Positions 1-6,785 of a DNA stretch of 10,367 nucleotides are shown here, piece by piece; position 1 is the first letter of the stretch, and each line of letters starts with the position of its first letter. A program made the translations under genes and the position numbers. The notes below the pieces were generated by a model, which worked only from the letters and a program-made list of their open reading frames with translations, made no database searches and had not been told where the DNA came from. The stretch comes from an uncultured Planctomycetaceae bacterium (GTDB lineage Bacteria > Planctomycetota > Planctomycetia > Pirellulales > Thermoguttaceae): NCBI GenBank assembly GCA_947307005.1, contig CAMZHY010000091.1:1-10367 (forward strand). The letters run 5' to 3'.

Positions 1-432
1 GGCTGGACGCGGGGAAGTGATGGATTTGAAATTCTCTGTAGAAAGTTGCAGGAATACAAAGGCGTCGATTTCGATAAAATAATAGCCGAAATTAACGCCG
101 TTGTTCCACAAAAGGACGATATCGTTGAAGACGTTCCAATTCCGCGTAGCTCGAAATATTACTATGAAATTCGCCGCCTTTATACGCTACGCGAACGTTG
201 TGCGCAGACCATGAATCCGAAACTTCACTATTCCGTAGGGTCCCCGAATACAGGGAGGGAGAAACGTATCGCGCGTATTGTCATGTTATCGAGAGCGTCC
301 TATCTTGCGTTTGTCGATTACATGAACGAGCATTACGAGCGTTATCTTGGGTCGTTGAAAGGCGGCGAACCATCGGAAGAGATCAAAGCGGGGATGGAAG
401 TAGTTCGCCAGTTGGCTAGGTTGCCCTACTAG
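1..432 (+). CDS. C-terminal fragment of an unrecognised protein (5' end outside window)
   Basis: I do not recognise this protein. The frame is open from base 1 (GWTRGSDGFEILCRKLQEYK...) to a TAG at 430-432, so the true start almost certainly lies upstream. The first internal start-like codon, TTG at 46, has no ribosome binding site at a workable distance. The visible 143 residues are soluble in character, with no signal peptide or membrane segment. They are rich in charged and aromatic residues (SKYYYEIRRLYTLRER at about residues 50-65 of the fragment, YMNEHYERYLGSL nearer the end), suggesting a helical C-terminal domain. The stretch is visibly AT-richer than the other genes, with codons such as ATA, AAA and ATT, which could mean an acquired gene. 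It ends just before a bidirectional terminator and converges on the glycoside hydrolase-like gene. It is probably a real coding end, but its function is unknown. Confidence 0.55.
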   Translation, partial: GWTRGSDGFEILCRKLQEYKGVDFDKIIAEINAVVPQKDDIVEDVPIPRSSKYYYEIRRLYTLRERCAQTMNPKLHYSVGSPNTGREKRIARIVMLSRASYLAFVDYMNEHYERYLGSLKGGEPSEEIKAGMEVVRQLARLPY

Positions 433-491
433 CCCTCAGACGGTCGGCGAAACGCCGCCGATCGCAGTTCAGGCGCGCTACGAAACAATTT

Positions 492-522
492 GAGGCGAAC
501 GAGAATGACTCTCGTTCGCCTC
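492..522. terminator. Bidirectional intrinsic terminator between convergent genes
   Basis: A perfect 13-bp inverted repeat (GAGGCGAACGAGA at 492-504, its complement at 510-522) encloses a 5-base loop, ATGAC. It is followed on the plus strand by GTTTAGT and on the minus strand by AAATTGTTT, so the U-tracts are modest on both sides. It lies between the stop at 432 (+) and the stop at 556 (-), where a shared terminator is expected. Confidence 0.75.
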
Positions 523-555
523 GTTTAGTCGTACTCTACGTCGAGCGTCGTCGAA

Positions 556-2340
556 TCATTCGACCGCTTGATAGAAGAATCGGCTTTCCGGCGCGACGTC
601 GCCCGTCGTATAGAGGTCGGCGACTTCGGAATCGGCGTTGAAGTTGTCGAGCCATTTGAACGAGATCGCGTTGAAAGACGCGTTTTCTTTGGTCAGCCCG
701 AGCGTTTCGTAGGGAACCGCGATCATGAGTTCGGAACCGTCGAGCTTATACCTGACGGCGCCGTTTTTCTTCCACTTCCACTGATCCGTTTTTTGCCCAT
801 TAAACGTCGCGACGACTGCGTTTTCTCCATCGTATCGCGCGCCGATCAACGCGTCGCCGCCGATGAAGCCCGTCGTCAGATCGCCGTCGGCGTTAATGAG
901 AAGGCAGAGACCGTTCGGTTTGTCGGGCGTAATCGCGTCTTTCGTCTTGAGGTAGAAGTAGAACGAGGCGTCGTCGCGGGTCGCTTTGGAGAGGATCAGG
1001 TCGTTTCTGCCCGACTCGTTGACGTAACGCGTCTGGCCCGCGCCGACGAAGTCGCGCTTCGTCGTTTCGCCGGTCCAGTCGTCAAACGTCGTTTCGACGT
1101 CGCTCCACTGCGAGAAATCGCCGTCGACGTCGATCGTCTTCTTAATGGCGATTTTCGGAAGCGCTGGCGCTCCCTTATAGCGGCGGATTCCCTCGACCAT
1201 CTGGAGATAGTAGTTGTCGAGATGACCGCCGCGCATCGGCTCAATGTCGCGGCTGTATTCGCGGTTGAACTGGTCGACGAAAACGTGCTTGTCGCCGCGC
1301 GTCCAGCGTCCCGCGATCCATTCGTTCCAGCCCGTTATCATGACGAATTCCGGGTCGAGTTCGTACGCGCGGGTCCACTGTTCCGCGAAGTTGCGTCCCT
1401 CGTCGGTCGCGAGGTCTTCTTCCAGCTTTCCTTTTTGGAAACTGCGTCCTCGCGCCCAGCCGGAACTCATGTTCTCCACATGCGCGTCGGGCTGACGGCT
1501 GAGGTTTTGCGCGACGGAAACGTTGACCTGTTCCGCCTTGTTCGGATCGGTCGACCATCCGTAAGGCTGAGGATACGCCGCTTCCCAGTGCCACGCCTTC
1601 TCCGTATTGACCATCGTAAAGGGCCAATGCGCGCGGCGAAGCGTGAGCTTCTTCTGAATCTCTTCGTTCTTAATGACGGCGGGATCGCCGACAAGCAGCG
1701 GTTTGCCGTCTAACTGGAGGAGCAGTTCGTCGTACTTGCCCGTATTGTAAACCTCTTTCCAGAGCTTCTCCGCCGTCTGATCCGCCGCCGTGTTGATCAT
1801 GAACGTAATTTGCGGCGTTCGGGCGCCCTCGGAACGCATCTGGAGCATAACGTCGCAGATCGCCTGTACTTCGCGGGGATACGTGACGTTGTTCGTCGTG
1901 TCGAAGACGAGGAAGTCGACGCCCGCGTCGACGAGCAGCTGCATGTGGCGCCGGATAACCCAGGGGTCGCGGGAAACGTAATATCCGTAAAGCGGCTCGC
2001 CCCAGTACATCATGACGCCTTCGCCCTTGGGCCAAAAGTCGCCTTTGTTACTCTCTATGTCTTTGAGTTCTTCGGGCGGGAGGTTTTTGAGCAGTTTCAT
2101 AAGGTCGTAGGGACCGTCGGACTGAGGATCCTTCTGCAAGGCTTCCGTCAGCCATAGGAAATAGAATATCCCCACCTTTTTATCGGGGCGAATCTCGCCC
2201 GTCTTTTCAGACGATTCGACGGCGCGTCCGAGTCCGTCGACGGCAACCCACGGCGTTCCCGTCGACTGCGCCGACGCGACGGAGGCGCTCGCGACGAGAC
2301 CGCAGACGGCGGCGAGGACGGTCAGTAAACAACGTTTCAT
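556..2340 (-). CDS. Secreted glycoside hydrolase family 71/99-like protein with C-terminal CBM9-like domain
   Basis: The protein has 594 residues. Start: the ATG at 2340 has AAGGAG five bases upstream and opens a clear signal peptide (MKRCLLTVLAAVCGLVASAS, likely cleaved after ASA at residue 24). The in-frame ATG 19 codons earlier would put charged residues ahead of the signal and is rejected. Residues about 50-390 look like a (beta/alpha)8 barrel of the GH71/GH99/WbsX kind: GYYVSRDPW at 119-127, VDFLVFDTTNN around 142-151, and GWNEWIAG at 337-344, where the family usually has an acidic residue (here E340). Residues about 399-590 (IDVDGDFSQWSDV, later LLINADGD) resemble a CBM9/DOMON-like beta-sandwich. 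The GH99 family cleaves alpha-mannosides internally; the substrate here is unknown and catalysis is not demonstrated. The protein is probably exported to the periplasm or cell surface. The gene lies 77 bases downstream of thioredoxin with no terminator between, so co-transcription is likely. Confidence 0.8.
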   Translation of the reverse strand: MKRCLLTVLAAVCGLVASASVASAQSTGTPWVAVDGLGRAVESSEKTGEIRPDKKVGIFYFLWLTEALQKDPQSDGPYDLMKLLKNLPPEELKDIESNKGDFWPKGEGVMMYWGEPLYGYYVSRDPWVIRRHMQLLVDAGVDFLVFDTTNNVTYPREVQAICDVMLQMRSEGARTPQITFMINTAADQTAEKLWKEVYNTGKYDELLLQLDGKPLLVGDPAVIKNEEIQKKLTLRRAHWPFTMVNTEKAWHWEAAYPQPYGWSTDPNKAEQVNVSVAQNLSRQPDAHVENMSSGWARGRSFQKGKLEEDLATDEGRNFAEQWTRAYELDPEFVMITGWNEWIAGRWTRGDKHVFVDQFNREYSRDIEPMRGGHLDNYYLQMVEGIRRYKGAPALPKIAIKKTIDVDGDFSQWSDVETTFDDWTGETTKRDFVGAGQTRYVNESGRNDLILSKATRDDASFYFYLKTKDAITPDKPNGLCLLINADGDLTTGFIGGDALIGARYDGENAVVATFNGQKTDQWKWKKNGAVRYKLDGSELMIAVPYETLGLTKENASFNAISFKWLDNFNADSEVADLYTTGDVAPESRFFYQAVE

Positions 2341-2345
2341 AACGA

Positions 2346-2351
2346 CTCCTT
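2346..2351 (-). promoter_or_regulatory. Ribosome binding site deciding the start at 2340
   Basis: AAGGAG on the minus strand, five bases before the ATG at 2340. It supports the start that gives an intact signal peptide over the longer in-frame start at 2397. Confidence 0.8.
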
Positions 2352-2417
2352 CTTTTGCGGACGCGAACGCCGCGCGTCGCATCCAGAGGGGGAACAACTT
2401 GGAATTAGACGATTCGA

Positions 2418-2741
2418 TCAGAGGTTCGCGTCGATGAGTTCTTGAAGCTTCGACTGCTTCTGAACCCCGGTAAGACGCGCGACGATCTCTTTGTTCTTGA
2501 AGAGAATAATCGTCGGAACGGCGGAAATGTTGAGACTCGCCGCCAGTTCCATGTTTTCAAAGACGTTGCACTTCATGACGACCGCTTTGCCTTCGTTCTC
2601 CTTCGCAAGGAGCGCGACGACGGGCGCGAGGAGCCTACATGGACCGCACGTCGGCGACCAGAAGTCGACGAGAACGGGACGCGTTTCGTCCGCGACAAGG
2701 GTCTTGAATTGATCTTGGGTGAGTTCGATGATTTCGCTCAT
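2418..2741 (-). CDS. trxA: Thioredoxin, CGPC active site with Thr in place of Trp before it
   Basis: The protein has 107 residues, the usual length of a one-domain cytoplasmic thioredoxin, which reduces protein disulfides using electrons from thioredoxin reductase. The start at 2741 is preferred: it gives MSEIIELTQDQF and follows AAGGAT with a nine-base spacing, with a second AAGG closer in. Longer starts only add a basic, low-quality leader. The key residues fall at E. coli thioredoxin numbering: buried Asp26 in VDFW, the motif WSPTCGPC with Cys32 and Cys35, and cis-Pro76 in SAVPT. The conserved Trp31 of WCGPC is Thr here, which may shift redox potential or partner choice. An extra Cys58 (MKCNV) is present. 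It is first in a probable two-gene transcript with the glycoside hydrolase-like gene. The gene symbol is by family; a planctomycete may carry several paralogues. Confidence 0.93.
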   Translation of the reverse strand: MSEIIELTQDQFKTLVADETRPVLVDFWSPTCGPCRLLAPVVALLAKENEGKAVVMKCNVFENMELAASLNISAVPTIILFKNKEIVARLTGVQKQSKLQELIDANL

Positions 2742-2791
2742 TTTCCTTATCCTTATGATTCTTGGTTGCGGGAATTTTGACTGCAACGATA

Positions 2792-2820
2792 AGGATAGCA
2801 TATCCGGCGCCGTTTTTAAA
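2792..2820 (-). promoter_or_regulatory. Putative sigma-70 promoter for thioredoxin and the downstream GH-like gene
   Basis: On the minus strand, TTTAAA (2815-2820) and TATCCT (2792-2797) are 17 bases apart, and a TGC just ahead of the -10 forms an extended -10. Predicted transcription begins near 2785, giving a leader of about 45 bases. The site lies directly after the terminator of the EF-G-like gene. Confidence 0.5.
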
Positions 2821-2836
2821 GTCGCCCGATCTTACA

Positions 2837-2874
2837 AAAAAAGCCGTCGAGACTTGCGTTTCGGCGGCTTTTTT
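2837..2874 (-). terminator. Rho-independent terminator of the EF-G-like gene
   Basis: Six A residues (2837-2842) followed by GCCGTCGAGAC pair with GTTTCGGCGGC plus six T residues (2869-2874) around a TTGC loop (2854-2857), with two G-T pairs. On the minus strand the stem is followed by a run of seven T, the classic signal. It sits 35 bases after the stop of the EF-G-like gene and before the thioredoxin promoter. The plus strand also shows a T-run, so it could act both ways. Confidence 0.85.
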
Positions 2875-2908
2875 CTGATTCAAAAGGCGAACTGCGACGC
2901 GATAGGCG

Positions 2909-5007
2909 TCATTCTTCCTCTTCTTTGAGGTCGGCCTTCGCGATGATTTCGGTCTGGATGTTGCCCGGAACGACGTCGTAGCGTGCGAACTCGATCGAGT
3001 AGCTCCCCTGACCGCCCGTCATACTGGCGAGCGTGCGGCTGTAGGTCGTGATTTCGGAGAAGGGGACTTCCGCCTTAACGGTCTGGAATCCGCCGCCGGC
3101 GTCTTCAACGCCGAGAGGACGACCGCGGCGCGCCGCGACGACGTCGGAGTTGACGTCGCCGACCTTGTCGACGGGAATCGTCACGTCGAGGTTGACGATC
3201 GGTTCGAGGAGCGCCGGACGCGCCTTCGTAAAGGTTTCCTTGAACGCGCCTTTCGCCGCGGTGCGGAACGCCTGTTCGTTAGAGTCGACCGGGTGATATT
3301 TTCCGAAGTGAACTTCAATGCAGAGGTCCTGAACCTGATAACCGGCGATAACGCCGCTTTCCATCCGATCCAAGAAGCCCTTTTCAATCGCGGGCATGAA
3401 GTTCGACGGAATCGAACCGCCGACGACGGTGTCGACGAGGAGGAAGTTGCTCTTGGGGAAATACTTCCAGTCCTTCAAGGACGGGAAGCGGCTCTTGTCG
3501 GTCGCGAACTCTTCGGGATCCGTTCCGCCCGGGAACGGATACATGCGAATGTGAACTTCGCCGAACTGACCCGCGCCGCCGGATTGTTTCTTATGGCGAT
3601 AGGAACCTTCCGCCTTCTGCTGAATCGTCTCGCGATACGGAATCTTCTGCTCGCGAGTGTCGAGTTCGACCTTGTCGCGGCGCTTCAGACGTTCCTGAAG
3701 AACCTGCAGGTGCAGGTCGCTCATGCCCGTGATGACGAGCTGCTTCGTCTGCTCGTTGCGTTCGACCTTGAAGGTGGGGTCTTCTTCCGCGAGCTTTCCA
3801 AGCGCGATCGAGACTTTCGCTTCGTCGCCGCGGCTCTTGGGGAACGCGGCGAGTCCGACCATCGGGGTCGGGAAGGAGAATTCCGGCATCGCGTAATCGC
3901 CGAGGGTGACGCAGGTGTGGAGTTCGTCCGTCTTCGTGACGGCGACGATCATGCCGGGCGTGGCGTCGTCGATCGGCGTGAGTTCGTTAGCCTGAACTTC
4001 AAAGAGCTGCGCGATTTTGAAGCCTTTGCGCGAGCCGACGAGCGGAACGGTCATGCCGGTCTTGATCGTGCCCGAGAAGACGCGGAGATAGTTGATCTTC
4101 TGGACGAAGGGGTCGACGCGCGTCTTGAAGACCTGCGCGACGATCGGACCGTCGGGATCGGCGACGACGTCGAGCGTCTCGCCTTCGACGTTCGTCGCGG
4201 TATGCGGGCGGACGTTGGCGGGGAGCGCGTAAGCGGCGAGCGCGTCCATGAGTTCCTTGAGTCCGACGCCGGTCTTGGCGGAGACGCAGAAGACGGGGAT
4301 CAGCGCCTCGTCCTTAACGCCCTTGGCGATGAGTCGCGACAGTTCGTCGCCGGAAGGAATCTCGCCTTCGAAGTATTTTTCGAGCGCTTCGTCGTCGACG
4401 GAGACGATCGCTTCGATCAGAGACTCGCGCAGCGCGCTGGGGTCGACGAGCGCGCCGTCCGCGTCCGCGGGATTGAGAACGTCGACGACGCCCTTGAAGC
4501 CGGCGCCATGACCGACAGGAACGTTGAAGAGCGCCGCTTCCTGCCCGAAGACGCTGTGAATGGAGTCCATCAGGGAGTCAAACTCGATATTGTCGCCGTC
4601 CATCTTGGAAATGATGACCATTCTTCCAAGACCGGCTTTCTTCGCTTCCGCAAAGACGCGGCGCGTGTTGACTTCGATTCCCGCCGACGCGTTGACGACG
4701 ATCGCGGCGACGTCGGAGGCGCCCATCGCGGAGATCGCGCCGCCGATGAAGTCGGGATAGCCGGGGGAGTCGAAGACGTCGAAATGCTTGCCCGCCCAAT
4801 CGAAATTAATGCAGGAGGTCTCGATCGTGTACTTGTGAGCCTTTCTTCCTCGTCGAAGTCGCAAATACTCGTGCCGTCGTCGACGCTCGCCGGACGCTTA
4901 ACTTTTCCCGACGCGTTCAAAAAAGCGTCCGCAAGGGTGGTTTTTCCGGAACCGCCGTGGCCGCACAAAACAATGTTTCGAATATTTTCAGGGCTGTACT
5001 TCGACAT
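2909..5007 (-). CDS. Elongation factor G-like translational GTPase (EF-G2 type), interrupted by a one-base frameshift
   Basis: The two halves lie in different frames. The N-terminal part starts at ATG 5007 (MSKYSPENIRNIVLCGHGGS; AAGGA nine bases upstream) and holds the P-loop GHGGSGKT at 16-23. After DFDEEE near 4845 the matching frame is the other one, running to 2909. Adding one A restores 699 residues, normal for EF-G. Visible motifs, in restored numbering: switch I around T61, G3 DSPGYPDF 80-87, G4 SKMD 134-137 (usually NKMD), SAKTGVG 243-249, GMSDLHLQV about 428-436, and the domain IV signature SGGAGQFGEV 476-485. Domain IV has an extra segment around 495-520, and the tail is acidic (KEEEE). 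EF-G paralogues of this type bind the ribosome, but their role is often uncertain; the gene is not in a str operon, so it is probably not the main fusA. The downstream frame has no usable start of its own (only a TTG at 4864), which argues that this is one gene. Confidence 0.9.
4842..4844 (-). other. Frameshift site in the EF-G-like gene (one A missing from a homopolymer)
   Basis: On the minus strand the sequence reads GAC GAG GAA GAA AGG CTC, whereas the conserved downstream frame needs GAC GAG GAA GAA AAG GCT CAC AAG, giving DEEEKAHK. A single A lost from a run of four explains the break exactly. No X XXY YYZ slippery heptamer is present in the upstream frame, so programmed -1 shifting is not supported. 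Confidence 0.85.
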
Positions 5008-5191
5008 GTAAATAAATCCTTGTTTCGATAAACGTCGAACGTGAACCGAACCCGTTCGCAGGGGAAGGGCGCGGCGTTCAGTTGGAAAACTTTGCGGTCG
5101 GCGACTCTCGTCGCTCGTAACGTCCGCGACGCTCTCGATCGGAGACTCAAATCGCCCGTCGACAAAACGCCGCCATAATACATTCCGACCC

Positions 5192-5220
5192 ATTATATTG
5201 GGCGATCGCGCATTCTACAA
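5192..5220 (-). promoter_or_regulatory. Putative sigma-70 promoter of the EF-G-like gene
   Basis: The minus strand carries a perfect TATAAT (5192-5197) 17 bases from TTGTAG (5215-5220). Transcription from here would give a leader of about 180 bases before the ATG at 5007, long enough for post-transcriptional control. A T-rich run (complement 5228-5235 region is A-rich on this strand) lies just upstream. Confidence 0.6.
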
Positions 5221-5333
5221 GCGCCGGAGGATTTTTTTTCCGCTCTAAATCGTGGAGATTTCGGAGGGCGCGCGTCGTTTCCAAAAGTTTGCGTTCCAAG
5301 AAATTGTTTGCGACTGTACTCTCGATTTTTTTC

Positions 5334-5342
5334 TGGTATATT
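5334..5342 (+). promoter_or_regulatory. Extended -10 promoter of the M16 peptidase gene
   Basis: TGG followed by TATATT (5337-5342) forms an extended -10 element. No good -35 hexamer stands 17 bases upstream, but seven T residues (5326-5332) precede the -10. The downstream leader can fold: GACGC (5345-5349) and GGCGGT (5354-5359) pair with ACCGCC and GCGTC (5375-5385). Confidence 0.6.
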
Positions 5343-5433
5343 GTGACGCGTCCGGCGGTTTCCGAATTGCACCGACCGCCGCGTCGCCTTACGGCGCGCC
5401 TCTTGACGCTTGAGAAAACGGAAAGGTTCCTCA

Positions 5434-6669
5434 ATGATGAATTTTAAGAAAACGACGCTCGACAACGGACTTGAAGTCATCGCCGAAATTAACGATCAGG
5501 CTCTTTCTACGGCGATGGGCTTTTTCGTCAGAACGGGAGCGCGCGACGAGGCGGACGAAATCGCCGGAGTGAGCCATTTTCTCGAACACATGGCGTTCAA
5601 AGGATCCGACCGTCGCACGGCGGAGGACGTAAATCGCGAACTCGACGAGATTGGCGGCGTTTCCAACGCCTTTACGTCGGAGGAGGAGACGGCGTTTTAC
5701 GTCAAAGTTCTTCCGGAACTCCAACAGCGCGCCGTCGATATCCTCGCCGATCTGCTTCGTCCCGAGCTTCGTCAAGACGATTTTAACACGGAAAAGCAGG
5801 TGGTTCTCGAAGAAATCAAGATGTACGAGGATAAGCCGCCCTTTGGCGTCGACGAGAAGTGGCGCGAATATTTTTGGCGCGGTCATCCGCTTTCCCGAAG
5901 CGTGCTTGGGACGCGCGAGTCGGTCGGCGCGTTGACGCCGAACGCGATGCGCGAATATTTCAATCGACGGTACGCTCCGAACAACATCGTTTTCGCCGCG
6001 TCGGGAAAGGTCGATTTCGACAGGCTTGTCGAACAGATGGCGACCGCTTGCGGGGATTGGAAGGCGACCGACGTCTCTCGAGAGAAGCGCCGAGTTTCGG
6101 GGATTTGCGAGACGCGCGTCATCCAACGTGAAAAAACGAAGTTCGAATACGCGATTCAAGTCGTCGACGGTCCCAGTTTGCAAGACGACGATCGGTACGC
6201 GGCGACGCTTCTGTCCATCGTGCTTGGCGACGACGTTGGAAGCCGTCTTTTCTGGGAACTTGTCGACACGGGACTCGCCGACGTGGCGTCGCTCTACAGC
6301 AGTTCTTACGTCGATAACGGCTGTTTTCAAACGTCGCTAACGTGTCTTCCCGAGGTTTTTAAATCCAACCTAGACAAGATTCGCGCAATTCTAGACGAAG
6401 CGCGTCGCGACGGCGTGACGAGAGAAGAAGTGGAACGCGCTCGGAATAAGCTCCTTGCCGCTCTTGCGTTAAGCGAGGAAAACCCGACCTCGCGGCTCTT
6501 TGGAATGGGGTCGGAATGGCTTGCGACAGGCGTCTATCGTTCTACGGAGGAGGAACTCGCGATTTTGAAAAGGATAACGGTCGACGACGTCAACGCGATC
6601 TTGGGACGCTACAGCTTTGACAATCCCTTTACGATCGCGATCGGGCCTCTGGAGACGCTCGAAGCCTGA
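5434..6669 (+). CDS. M16B family zinc metallopeptidase (mitochondrial processing peptidase-like)
   Basis: The protein has 411 residues, the normal one-unit M16B length. The start is the first of two adjacent ATGs (5434, 5437), seven bases after AAAGG; the upstream TTG at 5410 has no such site. The inverted zinc motif HxxEH is intact as HFLEH at 48-52, with the third ligand in LEEI (E127, 74 residues after H52), so the enzyme should be active. The family pattern continues with DIGGV-like DEIGGVSNAFTSEEETAFY (about 71-89), a turn DKPPFGVDEK, and the C-terminal half motif GSRLFWELVDTGLADVASLY (269-288). M16B enzymes cleave short or unfolded peptides inside a clamshell, usually as a dimer with a second M16 subunit that is often encoded next door. 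No partner is visible here. No signal peptide is present, so it is probably cytoplasmic. A strong terminator follows. Confidence 0.92.
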   Translation: MMNFKKTTLDNGLEVIAEINDQALSTAMGFFVRTGARDEADEIAGVSHFLEHMAFKGSDRRTAEDVNRELDEIGGVSNAFTSEEETAFYVKVLPELQQRAVDILADLLRPELRQDDFNTEKQVVLEEIKMYEDKPPFGVDEKWREYFWRGHPLSRSVLGTRESVGALTPNAMREYFNRRYAPNNIVFAASGKVDFDRLVEQMATACGDWKATDVSREKRRVSGICETRVIQREKTKFEYAIQVVDGPSLQDDDRYAATLLSIVLGDDVGSRLFWELVDTGLADVASLYSSSYVDNGCFQTSLTCLPEVFKSNLDKIRAILDEARRDGVTREEVERARNKLLAALALSEENPTSRLFGMGSEWLATGVYRSTEEELAILKRITVDDVNAILGRYSFDNPFTIAIGPLETLEA

Positions 6670-6702
6670 GCGCGCATCGAGCGTCGTTTCGCCAAGATAA
6701 CG

Positions 6703-6741
6703 AAAACGGGAACGGACGCTTGCGTCGTCCGTTCCCGTTTT
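6703..6741. terminator. Strong bidirectional terminator between the M16 gene and the acidic secreted protein gene
   Basis: A perfect 16-bp inverted repeat, AAAACGGGAACGGACG (6703-6718) with its complement at 6726-6741, encloses a 7-base loop. Each arm supplies a run of four T to the exiting transcript, on the plus strand at 6738-6741 and on the minus strand as the complement of 6703-6706. It lies between the convergent stops at 6669 and 6786. Confidence 0.9.
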
Positions 6742-6785
6742 GTTAGAACAGTTCAAGAAACCGCGCGCTCGTCGCGGTCAAGACG

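Larger units (their letters stand above)
5008..5433. other. Divergent intergenic control region between the EF-G-like and M16 peptidase genes
   Basis: This 426-base stretch holds no gene I can support; the minus-strand frames in it have poor, basic composition and no recognisable motif. It contains a minus-strand promoter (5192-5220) with a leader of about 180 bases before the EF-G-like start, and a plus-strand promoter (5334-5342) with a leader of about 85 bases before the peptidase. Both leaders have hairpin potential, for example CGAACG/CGTTCG at 5036-5058. Confidence 0.6.

Noticed and set aside
20..82. Short frame starting ATG at 20 after GGGGAAG
   Set aside because: Only 20 codons, overlapping the longer frame that is open from base 1. 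No support beyond a purine-rich stretch.
568..1713. 381-residue open frame on the plus strand opposite the GH71/99-like gene
   Set aside because: Antisense shadow with biased composition and no ribosome binding site; the minus strand has a signal peptide and family motifs.
4838..4850. Programmed -1 ribosomal frameshift in the EF-G-like gene
   Set aside because: The upstream frame reads GAA GAA AGG, with no X XXY YYZ slippery heptamer and no reason for a GTPase to need it. A one-base deletion or sequencing error is simpler.
3293..5011. 572-residue open frame on the plus strand opposite the EF-G-like gene
   Set aside because: It is an antisense shadow. Its product is almost all Arg, Asp, Glu and Val with no domain, and the minus strand encodes conserved GTPase motifs. 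GTC/GAC-rich codons leave few stops on the opposite strand.
5147..5480. Two 95-residue minus-strand frames between the EF-G-like and M16 genes
   Set aside because: They are basic, lack ribosome binding sites, overlap each other, the promoters and the start of the M16 gene, and show no motif.
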